This document shows, piece after piece, positions 27,396 to 39,386 of a stretch of DNA of 64,000 nucleotides (position 1 is its first letter; each line of letters opens with the position of its first letter). The stretch is from contig NZ_JAUSMX010000008.1 in assembly GCF_030646115.1 (NCBI RefSeq), forward strand, positions 1 through 64,000. The letters are read 5' to 3'. Made by a program: the position numbers and the translations under genes. A model generated the notes under the pieces. The model made no database searches and had not been told where the DNA came from. It was given only the letters and a program-made list of their open reading frames with translations. The stretch comes from Fluviicoccus sp. (lineage in GTDB: Bacteria; Pseudomonadota; Gammaproteobacteria; Pseudomonadales; Moraxellaceae).

Positions 27396-27866
27396 GTGAA
27401 CATTAATCTGACCCTGGTGGGACAGGCCATTTCGTTTGCGCTCTTTGTGATCTTCTGCATGAAGTTCGTCTGGCCTCCGATGATGGAGGCTCTGGCTGAG
27501 CGGCAGAAGCGCATTGCAGACGGCCTTGGCGCCGCTGACAAAGCGCAGCGTGATCTGGCTTCCGCCCAAGACCAGGTTGCCGTTGAGATGAAGGCTGTGA
27601 AGGATCAGGCAGCGGTGCTGCTGGATCAGGCTCATCGTCGCGCCACCCAGATGGTGGAAGAGGCTCGCGCCCAGGCTCAGGTCGAAGGCGAGCGCATCAA
27701 GGCCCAGGCCCGTGAAGAGATTGAGCAGGAAATCAATCGCGCCCGTGACGCTCTGCGCGCCCAAGTGGCGGCGCTGGCTGTGGCCGGCGCTGAAAAGATC
27801 CTGCAAGTCCAGGTTGACGCACAGGCCCATGCAGCAATGCTCAACCAGTTGGCGGCTGAGCTCTAA
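27396..27866 (+). CDS. atpF: F0 ATP synthase subunit b
   Basis: 156 residues: one N-terminal membrane helix (about 8-27) and a long right-handed coiled coil rich in Ala, Gln and Glu, forming the peripheral stalk dimer. It starts with GTG, with GAGG eight bases upstream. Length equals E. coli AtpF. Confidence 0.97.
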   Translation: MNINLTLVGQAISFALFVIFCMKFVWPPMMEALAERQKRIADGLGAADKAQRDLASAQDQVAVEMKAVKDQAAVLLDQAHRRATQMVEEARAQAQVEGERIKAQAREEIEQEINRARDALRAQVAALAVAGAEKILQVQVDAQAHAAMLNQLAAEL

Positions 27867-27882
27867 CCGTAGGCGGTGAATC

Positions 27883-28419
27883 ATGGCTGAACTAACCACG
27901 GTAGCACGTCCATACGCCAAGGCTGCTTTTGCCTTTGCCCAGGACAAGGCTCAGCTGGCCGAGTGGTCTGCCCAGCTTTCCTTTGCGGCGGCGCTGGCCG
28001 GGGATGCCGAATTCATGGCATACCTGTCCCGCCCCAGCATGACGGTGGAGCAACAGACGGGCGCGTTTTTCACGGCCGCTGGCGACCGCCTGGGTGCTGA
28101 AAGCGCTAATTTTGTGGCTTTCATTACCCAGAACAAGCGTTTGGCTGCACTGCCCGCCATTGCCGAACTTTTTGAGCAAATGAAGGCCGATGCCGAACGC
28201 ACCGCCGATGTCCAGGTCACCAGCGCTTTCGAAATGACGGATTCCCAGCAGCAGGCCCTCGCCGGTCAGCTCGCCGCCCGTCTCGGTCGCAAGGTGACGG
28301 TCAATGCGGTTGTGGACGCGTCATTGATCGGCGGCGCCATCATCCGCACCGGTGATCTGGTGATTGATGCCTCCGTGCGCGGCAAACTGGCGAAACTGAG
28401 CGCCACCCTGAATTCATAA
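27883..28419 (+). CDS. atpH: F1 ATP synthase subunit delta
   Basis: 178 residues. The N-terminal helical domain ([14 protein letters not shown]) binds alpha subunits and the C-terminal part ending [23 protein letters not shown] binds b. Sixteen bases after atpF. Standard length. Confidence 0.97.
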   Translation: MAELTTVARPYAKAAFAFAQDKAQLAEWSAQLSFAAALAGDAEFMAYLSRPSMTVEQQTGAFFTAAGDRLGAESANFVAFITQNKRLAALPAIAELFEQMKADAERTADVQVTSAFEMTDSQQQALAGQLAARLGRKVTVNAVVDASLIGGAIIRTGDLVIDASVRGKLAKLSATLNS

Positions 28420-28439
28420 TTTTTGAGGAACTGCGCATC

Positions 28440-29984
28440 ATGCAGCAACTGAATCCTTCCGAGATCAGTGCGCTGATCAAACAGCGTATCAGCGATCTCA
28501 ACGCCACTGCCGAGGCCCGCAACGAAGGCACGGTGGTGAAGGTGTCTGACGGTATTGTCCGCATTCACGGCCTTGCCGATGTCATGTACGGCGAAATGAT
28601 CGAGTTCGAAGGCGGCCTCTTCGGCATGGCCCTGAACCTGGAACAGGATTCAGTCGGTGCTGTGGTGCTGGGTGGCTTCCTCGACTTGCAGGAAGGCCAG
28701 AAGGTGCGTTGCACCGGCCGCATCCTGGAAGTGCCGGTGGGTCCGGAAATGCTGGGTCGCGTCGTTGACGCCCTCGGCAAGCCGATCGACGGCAAGGGCC
28801 CCATCAACGCCAAGATGACCGATGCAGTTGAAAAGGTTGCTCCGGGCGTGATCTGGCGTAAGTCGGTCGACCAGCCGGTGCAAACCGGTTACAAGGCCGT
28901 TGATGCCATGATCCCCATCGGTCGCGGCCAGCGCGAACTGATCATCGGTGACCGTCAGACCGGCAAGACCGCGATGGCGATCGACACGATCATTGCCCAG
29001 AAGGGCTCCGGCATCAAGTGTGTGTACGTTGCTGTGGGCCAGAAGCAGTCGACCATTGCCAACGTCGTGCGCAAGCTGGAAGAATACGGCGCAATGGAAT
29101 ACACCACCGTGGTTGCCGCCGCCGCCGCCGAACCTGCCTCCATGCAGTTCCTGGCGCCGTACTCCGGCTGCACCATGGGTGAATATTTCCGTGACCGCGG
29201 CGAAGACGCCCTGATCATTTATGATGATTTGTCCAAGCAAGCCGTGGCCTATCGCCAGATTTCGCTGCTGCTGCGCCGTCCGCCCGGACGTGAAGCCTAT
29301 CCTGGCGACGTGTTCTATCTCCACAGCCGTCTGCTGGAGCGCGCTTCCCGCGTGTCCGAAGAGTATGTCGAGAAGTTCACCAACGGTGCCGTAAAGGGCA
29401 AGACCGGTTCCCTGACCGCATTGCCGATCATCGAAACGCAAGCTGGTGACGTCTCCGCTTTCGTGCCGACCAACGTGATTTCGATTACCGACGGCCAGAT
29501 CTTCCTGGAAACCAGCCTGTTCAACTCGGGTATCCGTCCGGCCGTCAACGCCGGTATCTCGGTATCCCGTGTCGGTGGCGCTGCCCAGACCAAGATCATC
29601 AAGAAGCTGTCTGGCGGTATCCGTACCGCGCTGGCCCAGTACCGTGAGCTGGCGGCATTCGCGCAGTTCGCTTCCGATCTGGATGAGGCCACCCGCAAGC
29701 AGCTGGAACATGGTCAGCGTGTAACCGAACTGATGAAGCAGAAGCAGTTTGCACCGTTGAACATTGCCGACATGTCTGTGTCCATCTTTGCCGCTAACGA
29801 AGGTTATCTGCAGGATGTTGCCGTTGCCAAGATCGGTGCTTTCGAAGCCGGCCTGCACAGCTACATGAATAGTCAGCACAAGGCCCTGATGGACAACATC
29901 AATGCCACGGCTAACTACAATGGCGAGATCGAAGCCGAGCTGCGCAAGGGTATTGAAACCTTCAAGGCTACCCAGACCTGGTAA
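28440..29984 (+). CDS. atpA: F1 ATP synthase subunit alpha
   Basis: 514 residues. Non-catalytic nucleotide-binding subunit with P-loop [21 protein letters not shown] as Walker B, and the arginine finger region SRVGGAAQ. Near-identical in plan to gammaproteobacterial AtpA. Minus-strand frames across this gene are shadows. Confidence 0.99.
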   Translation: MQQLNPSEISALIKQRISDLNATAEARNEGTVVKVSDGIVRIHGLADVMYGEMIEFEGGLFGMALNLEQDSVGAVVLGGFLDLQEGQKVRCTGRILEVPVGPEMLGRVVDALGKPIDGKGPINAKMTDAVEKVAPGVIWRKSVDQPVQTGYKAVDAMIPIGRGQRELIIGDRQTGKTAMAIDTIIAQKGSGIKCVYVAVGQKQSTIANVVRKLEEYGAMEYTTVVAAAAAEPASMQFLAPYSGCTMGEYFRDRGEDALIIYDDLSKQAVAYRQISLLLRRPPGREAYPGDVFYLHSRLLERASRVSEEYVEKFTNGAVKGKTGSLTALPIIETQAGDVSAFVPTNVISITDGQIFLETSLFNSGIRPAVNAGISVSRVGGAAQTKIIKKLSGGIRTALAQYRELAAFAQFASDLDEATRKQLEHGQRVTELMKQKQFAPLNIADMSVSIFAANEGYLQDVAVAKIGAFEAGLHSYMNSQHKALMDNINATANYNGEIEAELRKGIETFKATQTW

Positions 29985-30039
29985 GTCGTAACTTGCCGGC
30001 CGGGTTTAGGCCCGTCCGGCATAACAACTCGGTGAGACT

Positions 30040-30906
30040 ATGGCCGGCTTAAAAGAGATTCGCAGCAAGGTCGCCAGCATCAAGAGCACGCAGAAGATCA
30101 CTAAAGCGATGCAATTGGTGGCAGCCTCCAAAATGCGCAAGGCGCAAGAGCGCATGGCATCGGGTCGCCCCTATGCCCAGAAGATGCGTCGTGTGATTGC
30201 CCACCTGGTACAGGCCAACCCGGAATACAAGCACCCCTATATGGTGGAGCGTCCGGTCAAGCGTGTCGGGTATATTATCGTGTCATCGGATCGCGGTTTG
30301 TGCGGCGGCCTGAACATCAACGTGTTCAAGCGTGTCGTGCAGTCTGTGAAATCCTGGCGTGAACAAGGCGTCGAAGTGGAATTTACCCTGATCGGGCAAA
30401 AGGCCACTACCTTCTTCAAGTCGGTAGGCGGCAAGGTCGTGGCGGTCAAGACCCACATGGGTGATGCACCGTCCATCGACCAGCTGATCGGGGCGGTCAA
30501 GGTGATGCTGGACTCCTTCAATACGGGCCAGGTTGACCGGATCTACCTGGTGCACAACCAGTTTGTGAATACCATGACCCAGAAACCGGTCATGGAGCAA
30601 CTGGTGCCGCTGCCTACGGATGAAGCCAGCAACCTGAAGCGCGAGCATGGCTGGGACTACCTGTACGAGCCCGAGGCAGCGCCGCTGCTGGATGCCCTGA
30701 TGGTGCGTTTCATTGAATCCCAGGTATATCAAGGGGTTGTGGAAAACATCGCCTGTGAGCAGGCCGCCCGTATGGTTGCCATGAAAGCGGCGACCGACAA
30801 TGCCGGTGACCTGATCAAGAGTTTGCAGCTGGTGTACAACAAGCTGCGTCAGGCAGCCATTACCCGCGAAATTTCCGAAATCGTCGGCGGCGCCGCCGCG
30901 GTTTAA
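30040..30906 (+). CDS. atpG: F1 ATP synthase subunit gamma
   Basis: 288 residues. The N-terminal helix ([30 protein letters not shown]) and the C-terminal helix ([22 protein letters not shown]) make the rotor coiled coil; [11 protein letters not shown] starts the globular domain. Central shaft between c-ring and the alpha-beta hexamer. Confidence 0.98.
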   Translation: MAGLKEIRSKVASIKSTQKITKAMQLVAASKMRKAQERMASGRPYAQKMRRVIAHLVQANPEYKHPYMVERPVKRVGYIIVSSDRGLCGGLNINVFKRVVQSVKSWREQGVEVEFTLIGQKATTFFKSVGGKVVAVKTHMGDAPSIDQLIGAVKVMLDSFNTGQVDRIYLVHNQFVNTMTQKPVMEQLVPLPTDEASNLKREHGWDYLYEPEAAPLLDALMVRFIESQVYQGVVENIACEQAARMVAMKAATDNAGDLIKSLQLVYNKLRQAAITREISEIVGGAAAV

Positions 30907-30924
30907 GCGCAGTATTCAGTTTAA

Positions 30925-32331
<1,407 letters not shown>

Positions 32332-32349
32332 TCCAGCAGGGGACAAGGC

Positions 32350-32374
32350 GTGTGGCAGCCTCAGGTTGCCACAC
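32350..32374 (+). repeat. Hairpin between atpD and atpC
   Basis: GTGTGGCA (32350-32357) pairs with TGCCACAC (32367-32374) around a nine-base loop. No U tract follows, so it is not a classical terminator. It may mark an RNA processing point or protect the upstream message, lowering atpC relative to atpD. Confidence 0.55.
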
Positions 32375-32394
32375 GCTCTCCAGAGGTGATTGTT

Positions 32395-32814
32395 ATGGCG
32401 AACAGTTTGCACTGCGACATCGTCAGCGTGAAGGAATCTATCTTTACCGGTAGTGTCCGGATGCTGGTTGCGCACGGCAATGTTGGTGATCTGGGCGTAT
32501 TGCCCGGGCATGCACCGCTGCTGACCCAGTTACACCCCGGTCCGGTCCGCGTCATCAAGGAAAACGGTGACGAGGAGCTGTTCTACGTCTCCGGCGGCGT
32601 GCTGGAAGTTCAGCCCCATGTAGTAACCGTGCTCGCTGATACAGCCGTTCGTGCGGCCGATATTGATGAAGCGGCCGCCATTGAGGCCCGTAATGCCGCC
32701 ATGGCGTCATTGCAGAACCAGAAGTCCGAAATGGACACGGGTGCTGCCATGGCTGCGTTGGCAGAAGTTGCCGGTCAATTGCGAACCTTGCAAAAGCTCA
32801 AAAACCGCGCGTGA
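32395..32814 (+). CDS. atpC: F1 ATP synthase subunit epsilon
   Basis: 139 residues. Beta-sandwich N-terminal domain (HCDIVSVKESIFTGSVRMLVAHGNVGDLGVLPGHAPLLT) plus a two-helix C-terminal domain that can inhibit ATP hydrolysis. I start it at 32395, where AGAGGTGA precedes the ATG. Last gene of the operon, followed by a strong terminator. Confidence 0.97.
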   Translation: MANSLHCDIVSVKESIFTGSVRMLVAHGNVGDLGVLPGHAPLLTQLHPGPVRVIKENGDEELFYVSGGVLEVQPHVVTVLADTAVRAADIDEAAAIEARNAAMASLQNQKSEMDTGAAMAALAEVAGQLRTLQKLKNRA

Positions 32815-32845
32815 TCGCGTGGCTTGGGCCGTGCAATATGCAGCC

Positions 32846-32880
32846 AGAAAGGGTAGCTTATGCTACCCTTTCTGCTTTTA
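32846..32880 (+). terminator. Terminator of the atp operon
   Basis: A perfect 12-base stem AGAAAGGGTAGC (32846-32857) with GCTACCCTTTCT (32862-32873), TTAT loop, followed by GCTTTTA. It separates atp from glmU. Confidence 0.88.
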
Positions 32881-32911
32881 TATTCCTCGTTAACCGACAG
32901 GTATCATCCAG

Positions 32912-34282
32912 ATGGAGTTGAGCGTCCTTATTCTTGCCGCTGGCAAGGGCACCCGCATGAAGTCCATATTGCCCAAAGTCATGCAGCCGCTTGCTAACCG
33001 CCCTTTGCTGGCCCATGTGCTGAAAACAGCTCGTGATCTGCATTCCGTCAAAACCATGGTGGTTTACGGACATGGCGGGGATGTGGTTCGTCGCCACTTC
33101 GAGGCAGACGAGCTGGGCTGGGTGTTGCAGGCAGAGCAGAAAGGCACGGGGCATGCGGTGCAAGTGGCCCTGCCGCAGCTGCCGACGACCGGCAAGACTT
33201 TGATCCTGTATGGCGATGTGCCGTTGACCTCGGTCAGCACCTTGCAGATTCTGATGAACCAGGTGCGGGACGAACAAACCATGGGGCTGCTGTCTGTGCA
33301 TCTGGAGAACCCGACCGGCTATGGACGTATCGTCCGCAACGCCGAGGGCCAAGTGCAGAGAATCATTGAACAAAAAGATGCGACCGAGTCTGAAAAAGCG
33401 ATCCGCGAGGTGAATACCGGCATTCTTTGTGTGCCAAACCGGCATTTACACAATTGGTTGCCGCGCCTGGGTAATAATAATTCTCAGGGTGAGTATTATT
33501 TGACCGATATCATTGCCATGGCGGTGGCTGACGGTATTGGTGTGCGCACCTCTCACCCGGCGTACGCCTGGGAGGTGGAGGGCGTCAATGACAAGTTGCA
33601 GTTGGCGGCCCTGGAGCGCGTTTATCAGCGTCAGCAGGCCGAGACTTTGATGAAGGCCGGCGTGACCCTGCTCGACCCAAACCGGATCGACGTCCGGGGC
33701 AATCTATCGTGCGGCACGGATGTTGAGATTGACGTCAATGTCATTTTTGAAGGTGAGGTCAACCTGGGTGACAATGTTCGGATAGGGGCCAACTGTGTCC
33801 TGAAGAATTGTACGCTGGGTGAGGGCACCATCATTCGTCCGCATTCGATAATTGAAGATGCCGTGATCGGGCAGCGGGTGCAAGTCGGACCATTTGCCCG
33901 GATTCGCCCCGGCAGTGAGCTGGAGGATGACGTGCATATCGGCAACTTTGTCGAGGTCAAGAACAGCCGGTTTAACCAGGGCGCGAAAGCGAATCATCTG
34001 GCCTACGTGGGTGATGCCGATGTCGGCGCCCGCGCCAATATCGGCGCTGGCACCATCACCTGCAACTATGACGGTGCTTTCAAGCATCGCACCGTAATTG
34101 GCGATGACGCTTTCATCGGCTCCAACTCTTCCTTGATTGCACCGGTGACGGTAGGTGAGGGTGCAACCACCGGCGCCGGTTCAGCCATAAGCCGGGATGT
34201 GCCTGACGGTGCTCTGGCTGTGGCCCGGGGATTGCAACGTAATATTGAAAGATGGAACCGCCCGCGCAAACCGGGTAAATAA
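32912..34282 (+). CDS. glmU: Bifunctional GlcNAc-1-P uridyltransferase / glucosamine-1-P acetyltransferase
   Basis: Makes UDP-GlcNAc for peptidoglycan and LPS. 456 residues. N-terminal pyrophosphorylase with LILAAGKGTRMKS (residues 5-17), EQKGTGHAV and GDVPLTS; C-terminal left-handed beta-helix acetyltransferase with GPFARIRPG, NFVEVKNSRF, KANHLAYVGDADVG and NIGAGTITCNYDG. Downstream of the atp terminator and just ahead of glmS, the usual pair. Confidence 0.98.
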   Translation: MELSVLILAAGKGTRMKSILPKVMQPLANRPLLAHVLKTARDLHSVKTMVVYGHGGDVVRRHFEADELGWVLQAEQKGTGHAVQVALPQLPTTGKTLILYGDVPLTSVSTLQILMNQVRDEQTMGLLSVHLENPTGYGRIVRNAEGQVQRIIEQKDATESEKAIREVNTGILCVPNRHLHNWLPRLGNNNSQGEYYLTDIIAMAVADGIGVRTSHPAYAWEVEGVNDKLQLAALERVYQRQQAETLMKAGVTLLDPNRIDVRGNLSCGTDVEIDVNVIFEGEVNLGDNVRIGANCVLKNCTLGEGTIIRPHSIIEDAVIGQRVQVGPFARIRPGSELEDDVHIGNFVEVKNSRFNQGAKANHLAYVGDADVGARANIGAGTITCNYDGAFKHRTVIGDDAFIGSNSSLIAPVTVGEGATTGAGSAISRDVPDGALAVARGLQRNIERWNRPRKPGK

Positions 34283-34335
34283 GATAATGGTGTCCGGATT
34301 TCCGGAACAGCTTGAATGGTGGCAGGAGCAGGTTT

Positions 34336-36165
34336 ATGTGCGGGATTGTAGGTGCAGTTGCTGAGCGCAATGTGTCGGGTATTCTTCTTGAGGGGCTCAA
34401 GCGTCTGGAATATCGGGGTTATGACTCGGCAGGACTGGCGGTGATTGACAAGGATTGTATCCATCGCGAACGACGCACCGGCAAGGTCCGGGAGCTTGAG
34501 GCTGCTGTCAACGAAGCAGGCCTCAAAGGGCACATCGGCATTGCCCATACCCGTTGGGCCACCCACGGCGCCCCGACTCAGGATAACGCCCACCCGCATG
34601 TGTCCGGTGATGTGGCCGTTGTGCATAACGGTATTATCGAAAACTATGAGTCCCTGCGCACAGAATTGAAGGCGCAGGGTTACGAGTTTGTTTCCCAGAC
34701 TGATACTGAAGTGGTGGCGCATCTGGTGCATCGCGAGCTCCAGCACACCCACGATCTTTTTGCGGCGGTGAAAGCGTCGGTTACCTACCTGCATGGCGCC
34801 TATGCCTTGGGCATCATTCGCGCTTCCGAACCGGGACGGCTGATTGCCGTGCGTCGGGGTTCGCCGTTGGTGGTAGGGCTGGGTATTGGGGAAAACTTCA
34901 TCGGCTCCGACCAGTTGGCCTTGCTGCCGGTCACCAATCGGTTCATTTATCTGGATGAAGCTGATTTTGCCGAAATTTATCGTGATGAGGTCCGTGTCTA
35001 TGATGGCGAAGGCCGTCCCGTGCAGCGCGATGTGACCGAGCTGGACGCCCAGCTGCATAACAGTGACAAGGGCGGCTACCGCCATTACATGCTCAAGGAA
35101 ATCTACGAGCAACCGCAGGCCATCCAGCGGACGCTGGAAGGACGGATCGGTGCGCAAGGGGTCGATATCCAGACCTTCGGCGTCAAGGCACCGGAAATTC
35201 TGGCCCGGGTCCGCCATATCCAGATCATCGCCTGCGGCACCAGCTACCATGCCGGTTATGTGGCTCGCTACTGGTTTGAGGGTTTGGCTGGCATTTCCTG
35301 TAACGTCGAGGTCGCCAGCGAATATCGTTACCGCAAGTCGGTGTTGCCGGAAAACACCCTGTTTGTCACCATTTCCCAGTCCGGTGAGACGGCGGACACC
35401 CTGGCGGCCCTGCGCGAAGCGCGTCGTCAGGGTATTCTGGCGTCATTGTGCATCTGCAATGTGCCGACGTCGACACTGGTTCGCGAGTCCGACCTGTCAT
35501 TCATCACCAACGCTGGGCCGGAAATCGGCGTGGCCTCCACCAAGGCCTTTACCACGCAGCTGGTGGCCTTGATGCTGCTGGTGCTCTCGGCCGGCAAGGC
35601 CCGGGGTACGCTGGCTGCGGATGCCGAATCGCGCATTATCCGCCAGTTGCAGAACCTGCCGGTCGTGCTGGAAAGTGTGCTGGGCATGGATAAGATCATT
35701 GAGCGTATGGCTGCCGATTTTGGCGAAAAGCACCATACCCTGTTCTTGGGCCGTGGCAGCCAGTACCCGGTGGCGATGGAAGGGGCGCTGAAGCTGAAGG
35801 AAATTTCCTACATCCATGCCGAGGCTTATCCGGCGGGTGAGCTCAAGCACGGCCCGCTGGCGCTGGTCGATCGCGACATGCCAGTGGTGGTGGTGGCCCC
35901 GAACAATGACCTGCTGGACAAACTGAAGTCCAATTTGCAGGAGGTTCGGGCCCGTGCCGGGGTGGTGTACGTTTTTGCCGACCATAATGCCCATCTGACG
36001 GCCGAACCGGGCATCACCGTGCTGCCCATGCCCAGTGTGGCTGACGAAGTAGCACCGATTGTTTATACCGTGCCGCTGCAACTGCTGTCGTATCACGTGG
36101 CTGTGATCAAGGGTACGGATGTTGACCAGCCGCGCAATCTGGCGAAGTCGGTGACAGTCGAGTAA
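34336..36165 (+). CDS. glmS: Glutamine-fructose-6-phosphate aminotransferase
   Basis: Makes glucosamine-6-phosphate from fructose-6-phosphate and glutamine. 609 residues. Catalytic Cys2 follows the initiator Met in MCGIVGAV, with HTRWATHG and NGIIEN in the glutaminase domain. Two SIS domains follow ([41 protein letters not shown]) and the C-terminal [13 protein letters not shown] is complete. AGGAGCAGG lies before the ATG. A short TCCGG-ATTT-CCGGA hairpin (34293-34306) sits in the gap after glmU. Confidence 0.98.
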   Translation: MCGIVGAVAERNVSGILLEGLKRLEYRGYDSAGLAVIDKDCIHRERRTGKVRELEAAVNEAGLKGHIGIAHTRWATHGAPTQDNAHPHVSGDVAVVHNGIIENYESLRTELKAQGYEFVSQTDTEVVAHLVHRELQHTHDLFAAVKASVTYLHGAYALGIIRASEPGRLIAVRRGSPLVVGLGIGENFIGSDQLALLPVTNRFIYLDEADFAEIYRDEVRVYDGEGRPVQRDVTELDAQLHNSDKGGYRHYMLKEIYEQPQAIQRTLEGRIGAQGVDIQTFGVKAPEILARVRHIQIIACGTSYHAGYVARYWFEGLAGISCNVEVASEYRYRKSVLPENTLFVTISQSGETADTLAALREARRQGILASLCICNVPTSTLVRESDLSFITNAGPEIGVASTKAFTTQLVALMLLVLSAGKARGTLAADAESRIIRQLQNLPVVLESVLGMDKIIERMAADFGEKHHTLFLGRGSQYPVAMEGALKLKEISYIHAEAYPAGELKHGPLALVDRDMPVVVVAPNNDLLDKLKSNLQEVRARAGVVYVFADHNAHLTAEPGITVLPMPSVADEVAPIVYTVPLQLLSYHVAVIKGTDVDQPRNLAKSVTVE

Positions 36166-36180
36166 ACCCGCCCCCGCCAA

Positions 36181-36210
36181 AAAACCGCCGGTATTCCCGG
36201 CGGTTTTTTT
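36181..36210 (+). terminator. Terminator after glmS
   Basis: ACCGCCGG (36184-36191) pairs with CCGGCGGT (36197-36204), loop TATTC, followed by seven T and preceded by four A on the other side. It probably serves both glmS and the convergent GGDEF-EAL gene. Confidence 0.92.
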
Positions 36211-36217
36211 ATGCGCT

Positions 36218-39148
36218 CTAACCGGCGGAGGCAGAATGCGGCAGGCTTTGGCGCTGCCTTTCCAGCAGAACCGTAATGTCATCGGCCGGAACGGGGCGGC
36301 TGATGAAAAAGCCCTGCACCAGATCGCAGTCCTGCTCCCGCAGGAAATCCATGTGCTGCTGGGTCTCCACTCCTTCTGCGACAACCTTCAGGCCCAGGCT
36401 TTGCGCCATGGCGAAAATGGCGCGGACGATGGCTTCATCATTTTCATTGTGACCGATCTCGAAAATGAATGATTGGTCAATCTTGAGGATGTCGATCGGG
36501 AAGCGTTTGAGGTAGGACAGCGAGGAGTAGCCGGTGCCGAAATCATCGAGCGCAATCTGGATGCCGCGCATGCGCACTTCTTCCAGGATATGCTGGATTT
36601 CATCACGGTCTTCCATCAGCGAGGACTCCGTGATTTCGAGCTCCAGCAATTCAGGATCAAGACCGGTGTTGACCAGCACCCGGTCAAGGATTTCCAGCAG
36701 GTTGCCGCGATTGAGTTGCTGGGCGACGACGTTGACCGAGGTGGAAATATGGCCGAAGCCCTGTTCCTGCCATGCCCGTGTTTGACGGCAGGCTTTGTCG
36801 AGCACGATCTCGCCGATGGCGGAAATCAGTCCGGCCTCTTCCGCCAAGGGAATAAACTGCCCCGGACCCAGCAGGCCCATGGACGGATGCATCCAGCGCA
36901 CCAGCGCCTCCATCCCGACGATCAGCCCTGACTTCAGGCAGACCTTGGGCTGGTAATAGACCACGAACTCATCGCGGAAGATGGCCTTGCGCAAGGCGCT
37001 CTCCAGATTGACCTGCTCGACCGACACCACATGCACATCCGAGCTGAAGAAGCGCATGGTATTGCCGCCCATGCGCTTGGCCTGTTGAAGCGCCAGGTCG
37101 GCATGATTGATCAGCACCTGCAGTTCGCGGCCGTGCTCAGGGAACAGGCTGACGCCGATGGAAACCCCCAGCAGCAACTCATGCTCGCCGATGCGGAAGG
37201 GGCGGCGCAATTCATCAATGATTTTCTCGCAATAGGCTTCCAGGTTGCCGCGACTGACCTGCTGGTCGAGAATGACGGTGAATTCGTCGCTGCCGATACG
37301 CGCCAGCGTGTCAGCGGAAACGGCGGCGTTGATCAGGCGTTCGCCTACTTTTTTCAGGAGTTCATCACCGAGTTCATGGCCGAGGCTGTCATTGATGGTG
37401 CGGAAGCGGTCCATATCGATGTACAGCACCGCCAGACCCTTGCTCTGGTCACGGGCGCGCAGGATGGCGGCATGCAGGCGGTCGCGGAACAGGTTGCGGT
37501 TGGCAAGGCCGGTCAGCCGGTCGTAATTCGAGAGGTAACGCAGTTTTTCCTCGGCCTCCTTGCGTTGGCTGAGGTCGGAAATGATGCCCACATAGTGGGT
37601 GACTTCGGTATGGCCGTTGTGGACGGCGGAAATATGCAGCCACTCCGGGAAAGGTTGCCCGCTCTTGCGGTACTCGGTGATTTCACCCTGCCATTCGCCA
37701 TCCCGGTTCAATCCCTGCAGGATGGTGGGGTAGTGCATCTGCTTGCCAGGCTGGGTCAGGGCCTCTTCAAAGATATGGCGGCCATGAAGTTCGTCATCGC
37801 TGTAACCGGTAATCTGGCTGAAGCGGGGATTGACCGACAGATAGCGCATGTCGCCGTCAAGGATATAAATTCCCTCCGCCGCATGCTCGAATACCGAGGC
37901 CGACAGCCGGAGTTTTTCCTCGGTCTCGCGTTCCGGCGTGATGTCGCGACGGGTGCCGATCAGCCGGATGGGCATGCCTTTTTCGTTCCAGGCGACTACC
38001 CGTCCACTGTCCTCCACCCAGATCCAGTGACCCAGGCGGTGGCGGATGCGGTAGGCCGCCTCATAGAGCGGACGGCGTTTGCGCAGATGGTGGACCAGCG
38101 CCCGTCTTACCTGTGCGTAGTCTTCGGGATGGATGATTTTGTGCATCTGCCCCATGAACGCCTTCAGTTCCAGGCGCGAATAACCCAGTAATTGCTCGAA
38201 ATTGGAGTGATAAATTTCGTTGGTGACCAGGTTCCAGTCCCACAGGCCGATGCCGGAGGCATCAATGGCCAGGGTCAGACGTTCCTGGCTGCTGCGCAGG
38301 GCGCGGTTGATGTCGGAAAGCGCCAATGTCCTTTCCCGGACCTTCTGTTCCAGGTTGAGGTTGATTTCCTGTAATTGCGCTTCGGCGCTACGGCGCTCCT
38401 CGATTTCCGAGGCCAGCTGGCGATTGACGCTTTCGACCGTATTTTTCGAGTTTTCCAAAAAGCGGATCAGGTCTTCATTGCGCAATTGCAGCCATTGCGA
38501 GCGGAAGCTGATTTCGCTGAGCCGCCGTCCGGAGAGTACGATAAAGCAATAAAACAGGCTGCCGACACCGGCCATGCTGTTATTGATGAGGGACGGTGTG
38601 ATGGCCAGATACAACAGCCCGGGCACAAAGGCCAGCGTCACAAACAGCAGGAAGCTCTTGAAGCGGGTGATATAGGTGGACAAAGCGTTGATTGCCTGCC
38701 AGCAAATCAGCACGGCAAAAAGGGTGGGGCGATAGAATTCAGAGAAGTTTTTCTCGATGTCGGGCATGGCGGTGACATAAAGCACGGCTGCCACCCCCCA
38801 GATGCCGCCCATCAGGCCCGCGCCCAGCGGGATCATGCGAGGAAGCCATGCCGGGGCCAGGCGGTCAGCCTGGCTGCCCAGCAGGCGCATGCCGTACATG
38901 ACCAGGATGACCAGCGATACCGATCCGGCTATCCAGGCATGATAGGCGGCGGGCCGGCTTTCCATTTCACTGGCGTACAGGATGGCGACCGCAACAATGG
39001 CGACCAGGGATATAAGCCCGAAAAAGGGAAATTGCTGCACAACCTGCTGGATTTGCAGGTGGTCCAGGCGATCAGAAAGTTGTCCGGAGTTATCCGGCAA
39101 ATCAGCCTTATGCGGCGGTCCGGAACGTTGCGTGTCCTGGTCGGTCAT
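36218..39148 (-). CDS. Membrane PAS-GGDEF-EAL cyclic-di-GMP signalling protein
   Basis: 976 residues from the ATG with GGAG upstream (an ATG 33 bases earlier lacks one). Order: N-terminal membrane region of about six segments (40-190), coiled coil (about 215-275), two PAS domains (about 285-405 and 410-525), GGDEF (about 540-700), EAL (about 715-970). The GGDEF site reads GSDEF (RIGSDEF). The EAL site looks intact: EALVRW, ELEITESSLM, LDDFGTGYSSL, ILKIDQSF and AEGVET. Phosphodiesterase activity is likely; cyclase activity is uncertain. Stimulus unknown. Confidence 0.93.
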   Translation of the reverse strand: MTDQDTQRSGPPHKADLPDNSGQLSDRLDHLQIQQVVQQFPFFGLISLVAIVAVAILYASEMESRPAAYHAWIAGSVSLVILVMYGMRLLGSQADRLAPAWLPRMIPLGAGLMGGIWGVAAVLYVTAMPDIEKNFSEFYRPTLFAVLICWQAINALSTYITRFKSFLLFVTLAFVPGLLYLAITPSLINNSMAGVGSLFYCFIVLSGRRLSEISFRSQWLQLRNEDLIRFLENSKNTVESVNRQLASEIEERRSAEAQLQEINLNLEQKVRERTLALSDINRALRSSQERLTLAIDASGIGLWDWNLVTNEIYHSNFEQLLGYSRLELKAFMGQMHKIIHPEDYAQVRRALVHHLRKRRPLYEAAYRIRHRLGHWIWVEDSGRVVAWNEKGMPIRLIGTRRDITPERETEEKLRLSASVFEHAAEGIYILDGDMRYLSVNPRFSQITGYSDDELHGRHIFEEALTQPGKQMHYPTILQGLNRDGEWQGEITEYRKSGQPFPEWLHISAVHNGHTEVTHYVGIISDLSQRKEAEEKLRYLSNYDRLTGLANRNLFRDRLHAAILRARDQSKGLAVLYIDMDRFRTINDSLGHELGDELLKKVGERLINAAVSADTLARIGSDEFTVILDQQVSRGNLEAYCEKIIDELRRPFRIGEHELLLGVSIGVSLFPEHGRELQVLINHADLALQQAKRMGGNTMRFFSSDVHVVSVEQVNLESALRKAIFRDEFVVYYQPKVCLKSGLIVGMEALVRWMHPSMGLLGPGQFIPLAEEAGLISAIGEIVLDKACRQTRAWQEQGFGHISTSVNVVAQQLNRGNLLEILDRVLVNTGLDPELLELEITESSLMEDRDEIQHILEEVRMRGIQIALDDFGTGYSSLSYLKRFPIDILKIDQSFIFEIGHNENDEAIVRAIFAMAQSLGLKVVAEGVETQQHMDFLREQDCDLVQGFFISRPVPADDITVLLERQRQSLPHSASAG

Positions 39149-39323
39149 GCTGTGCAGGCTCCAGTTCACCCGGCTGGTCATTCATTTGGCGGCATCCGGG
39201 CGCTGAATGCGGGTCATCTTTGTTATTGTCAGGGCGACGGCAGGGAGGTGTCGCCTCATGATTGGGACTATTCCGGCGATCCCTGTATCCGGAGGGGACC
39301 TTGCGGCCTGTCAATCTGACCCG

Positions 39324-39332
39324 AGTATAACA
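39324..39332 (-). promoter_or_regulatory. Candidate extended -10 promoter of the GGDEF-EAL gene
   Basis: On the minus strand TGTTATACT gives an extended -10 (TG-n-TATACT, hexamer 39324-39329). No good -35 is visible, which is usual for extended -10 promoters. The leader to the start codon would be about 170 bases; it can form hairpins GGCGAC/GTCGCC (39233-39255) and TCCGG/CCGGA (39272-39293). Confidence 0.4.
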
Positions 39333-39386
39333 CCAACCCGACAAATGGAAATGCCCGGAAGTTTGCCCGGCGGGACTTGTCGCGGG

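Noticed and set aside
28650-29879. Minus-strand open frame (409 codons) across atpA
   Set aside because: Antisense shadow of atpA with no recognisable motif.
39210-39323. Possible structured RNA (riboswitch) in the leader of the GGDEF-EAL gene, closed by CGGGTCA / TGACCCG
   Set aside because: The outer 5' arm would lie between the -10 and the expected transcription start, so it would mostly not be transcribed. No known cyclic-di-GMP riboswitch motif is present.
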